Shown here: positions 22,130 to 23,808 of the stretch, in pieces | Numbering within the stretch: the stretch's first letter is position 1 | How the letters are laid out: the number at the start of each line of letters is the position of its first letter | Origin: a virus | DNA length: 23,808 nucleotides | Virus record (IMG/VR): IMGVR_UViG_3300020473_001313 | Coordinates: 1 to 23,808 of that record | Direction: 5' to 3' (one strand) | Position numbers and translations under genes: made by a program | The notes under the pieces: generated by a model | The model's database searches: none | What the model was told of the DNA's origin: nothing | Seen by the model: only the letters and a program-made list of their open reading frames with translations

Positions 22130-22576
22130 ATGTATAGATCAACAAAGAAAATAGGTCCTATATCAACAGGACACAGACAGTGGCGTGATGATGGACATTG
22201 CAGTTATGTTCATGGCTATGGTCGGTATGTTCAATTCACCTTTGCATCAGACAACCTAGATCACAGAGGTTGGGTGATGGATTTTGGTGGACTCAAAGGT
22301 GTTAAAAAATGGTTAGAAGAACAATGGGATCACAGACTGTTACTTGCTAGTGATGACCCACTCTTAGATGAATTTAGAAAAATTGATGAACTTGGAGGTT
22401 GTAATATTAATGTAATGGATGTTACAAAAGGATATGGTCCAGGCATTGAACAATCTTGTAAATTTGTATATGACCATGTTAATCCTATGATACTAGAAGC
22501 AACTGACAACAAAGCATGGTTAGAGAAAGTAGAAGTTTGGGAACATGAACTCAACTCAGCATTCTACACACCTTAA
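22130..22576 (+). CDS. 6-pyruvoyl/6-carboxy-tetrahydropterin synthase-like enzyme (QueD family)
   Basis: The 148-residue product shows the QueD/PTPS plan: His15 in STGHRQW, GHCSYVHGYGRYVQF with Cys24 and His28, LDHRGWVMDFGGLKGVKKWL (43-62) and the WDHRLLL element (Asp67, His68), with a late VEVWEH glutamate. The usual HGH zinc pair is HGY here (Tyr30), which is also seen in some proteobacterial QueD-like proteins as I recall. It likely converts dihydroneopterin triphosphate in 7-deazaguanine or pterin synthesis; many phages use this for modified DNA. Start set by the leaderless promoter. No other queuosine-pathway gene is in the window. Confidence 0.85.
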   Translation: MYRSTKKIGPISTGHRQWRDDGHCSYVHGYGRYVQFTFASDNLDHRGWVMDFGGLKGVKKWLEEQWDHRLLLASDDPLLDEFRKIDELGGCNINVMDVTKGYGPGIEQSCKFVYDHVNPMILEATDNKAWLEKVEVWEHELNSAFYTP

Positions 22577-22778
22577 GTGGATAGCGACAGCAACACTTAT
22601 AATTGGCACTTTAATTAATTCATTAGGATATTATCCATCAGGCCCTATAATTTTAGCAGTAGGCGGATTTATTTGGTTAGTGGTTAGTGTCATGTGGAGA
22701 GAGCCTGCCCTTATTGTGACTAATGCCGTGTTGTTCATTGTCGGCGTTGGCGGATTAATATATACAAATTTACTATGA
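22545..22778 (+). CDS. Small multi-helix membrane protein (77 aa)
   Basis: The product has about three hydrophobic segments (residues about 12-27, 32-48 and 55-76), with short polar joints and few charges. Similar short proteins occur in marine bacteria as unnamed membrane proteins. It overlaps the QueD-like gene by 32 bases and the next gene as ATGA (22775-22778), so it is translated in a coupled run. Function unknown. Confidence 0.6.
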   Translation: MNSTQHSTHLKWIATATLIIGTLINSLGYYPSGPIILAVGGFIWLVVSVMWREPALIVTNAVLFIVGVGGLIYTNLL

Positions 22779-23808
22779 AATATATTCCAAACACACATAT
22801 CGAAGTAACACTTCGCAATCCTTTGAATAAAAAAGACAGATGGACTTATCAGATTATGCCACTTGATATACCATTGGCCCATGCATGGATAGACAAACTA
22901 AAATTATTACTTGACTCCAATGTGCCAATAGAAAAAAACTATTGTTTTTTTGGCTTTGTGAATAGTCCTCGAAACATAGAATATATCTGCAATGAACTGA
23001 ACAATGTTGTAAATCATCTTAACAAGAATATAGAAAACTATCATATTCCTGAAGTGTTCAGTGAAGAGGCAGTGATACTAGATGATCAATACAAAATAAA
23101 TCATGATATTATGAATAGATTGCATTTGCATTTTGAAACTCTCCAAGGCACCGTTGGCAAAATGTCTGATTACTACAACAAAGCAGATATGGAAACTAGA
23201 TACTGCATCAGACAACTAAACAATCTATGTCACGAACTTGAATCTTATATCTTAAGCAAAAGAAAATTTGTAAAAGCACCCAAGTGGAGTCAGACACATC
23301 AGATAACCACTTTCCTTAATGCTCCAAGATATCCACTTGAAGATGAATTTTACGATGGTTTCTTAACAAATGGATATGATCGAGAGTATGGCGGAGTGTA
23401 CATGCATTGGGCACAGATAGGAAAAACACATAAAGAAGTATTCGATGATGAAGATGGCAAGCCAGTTGATGATGTTATATGTTCAGCAATCACACCATTA
23501 AGATATTACTCAGGAGAGTTCGATGTTACATTTGCTAGAGACACAAAGGAAACTCCAGAGCATGAAGAAGATATGCAAGTGTATTACCAGTGGCTGGAAG
23601 ACAATGGATTCGATCGCAAGGACAAAAAATTAAGTTTAGGCTATTTGAAAATTGGACAAGTAAACACAGGATCAATTCAACCAGAATCAATGTGGGAAAA
23701 CATAAGTGGACATTTGGACATTTACAAGATTGCAATATTTGAAGATTATGTATCTGTGGCAGAAAATGTTTTTGATTATTGTTGGTCCGATACAGACTTC
23801 AAACAAAA
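22775..23808 (+). CDS. Large unknown phage protein (3' partial)
   Basis: An open frame starts at ATG 22775, overlapping the previous stop, and runs without a stop to the window end (at least 344 residues). It starts MKYIPNTHIEVTLRNPLNKK. The early part is helical and the middle has HWAQIGKTHKEVFDDEDG (about 212-229). Its tail has a GYLKIGQVN segment. It is rich in aromatic and acidic residues and has no signal peptide. I do not recognise it. The length suggests a sizeable cytoplasmic or virion protein. Confidence 0.75.
   Translation, partial: MKYIPNTHIEVTLRNPLNKKDRWTYQIMPLDIPLAHAWIDKLKLLLDSNVPIEKNYCFFGFVNSPRNIEYICNELNNVVNHLNKNIENYHIPEVFSEEAVILDDQYKINHDIMNRLHLHFETLQGTVGKMSDYYNKADMETRYCIRQLNNLCHELESYILSKRKFVKAPKWSQTHQITTFLNAPRYPLEDEFYDGFLTNGYDREYGGVYMHWAQIGKTHKEVFDDEDGKPVDDVICSAITPLRYYSGEFDVTFARDTKETPEHEEDMQVYYQWLEDNGFDRKDKKLSLGYLKIGQVNTGSIQPESMWENISGHLDIYKIAIFEDYVSVAENVFDYCWSDTDFKQ

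Noticed and set aside
1-23808. The window as a bacterial chromosome with a normal curli operon
   Set aside because: Lysozyme, phage-type ligase, DexA-like exonuclease, dense overlapping small unknown genes and absence of any housekeeping gene argue for a phage. The lack of recognisable virion genes keeps this from being certain.
1-23808. tRNA genes, integrase, transposase or attachment sites
   Set aside because: None could be seen on either strand by reading; nothing suggests a mobile-element insertion in the window.

Overview
This window reads as part of a large, AT-rich, T4-type tailed phage (myovirus) of a marine Gram-negative bacterium, most likely a streamlined alphaproteobacterium of the SAR11 type or a similar host. 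The phage assignment rests on tightly packed genes almost all on one strand, many small unknown membrane proteins, a cytoplasmic T4-type lysozyme, a DexA-like exonuclease, a T4/T7-type ATP-dependent DNA ligase, a phage-style ClpP, a QueD-like enzyme, T4-late-like promoter elements, and no ribosomal, tRNA or core metabolic genes. No structural (capsid or tail) gene is recognisable here, so host and phage group are inferred.

Layout. 1-964: the end of an unknown gene, then a perfect consensus promoter driving a small winged-helix protein and a short unknown gene. 972-1528: the only minus-strand genes, two tandem paralogous holin-like membrane proteins, fired from a divergent promoter at 1537-1553. 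1559-2463: three small membrane or exported proteins. 2498-9383: the centrepiece, a curli (type VIII secretion) locus with csgF, csgG, a curlin-repeat protein, a FecR-domain protein, a PA14-curlin fusion, a small membrane protein, a zinc-finger protein and a CHASE2 class III nucleotide cyclase with its catalytic residues present. 9406-13128: DexA-like exonuclease, sulfotransferase-like protein, zinc-ribbon protein, histone Hc1-like protein, lysozyme and an unknown protein. 13164-17565: a coupled run of ClpP, a GNGESR protein, an amidinotransferase-like enzyme, a radical SAM enzyme and two further unknowns, resembling a biosynthesis or modification cassette. 17621-20287: DNA ligase, membrane protein, 7Fe ferredoxin and two unknowns. 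20317-22106: an envelope cassette (anchored protein, LPP20-type lipoprotein, a 41-residue membrane protein, DUF4384-type protein). 22130-23808: QueD-like enzyme, membrane protein and a large gene running off the end.

How the parts may work together (inference): CsgG and CsgF would form an outer-membrane pore; the two curlin-repeat proteins are candidate secreted subunits, one carrying a possible sugar-binding PA14 domain; FecR and the CHASE2 cyclase could sense the periplasm and make cAMP. A phage carrying pore, substrates and a second-messenger sensor together is the main point of interest.

Regulation visible in the sequence: one set of genes has sigma70-like promoters whose -10 box ends only 5-6 bases before the ATG, implying leaderless mRNAs; a second set has a T4-late-like TAAATA or TAAGTA element at about the same distance from the ATG. 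These promoters revise several start codons. There is no gene-free stretch longer than 300 bases.
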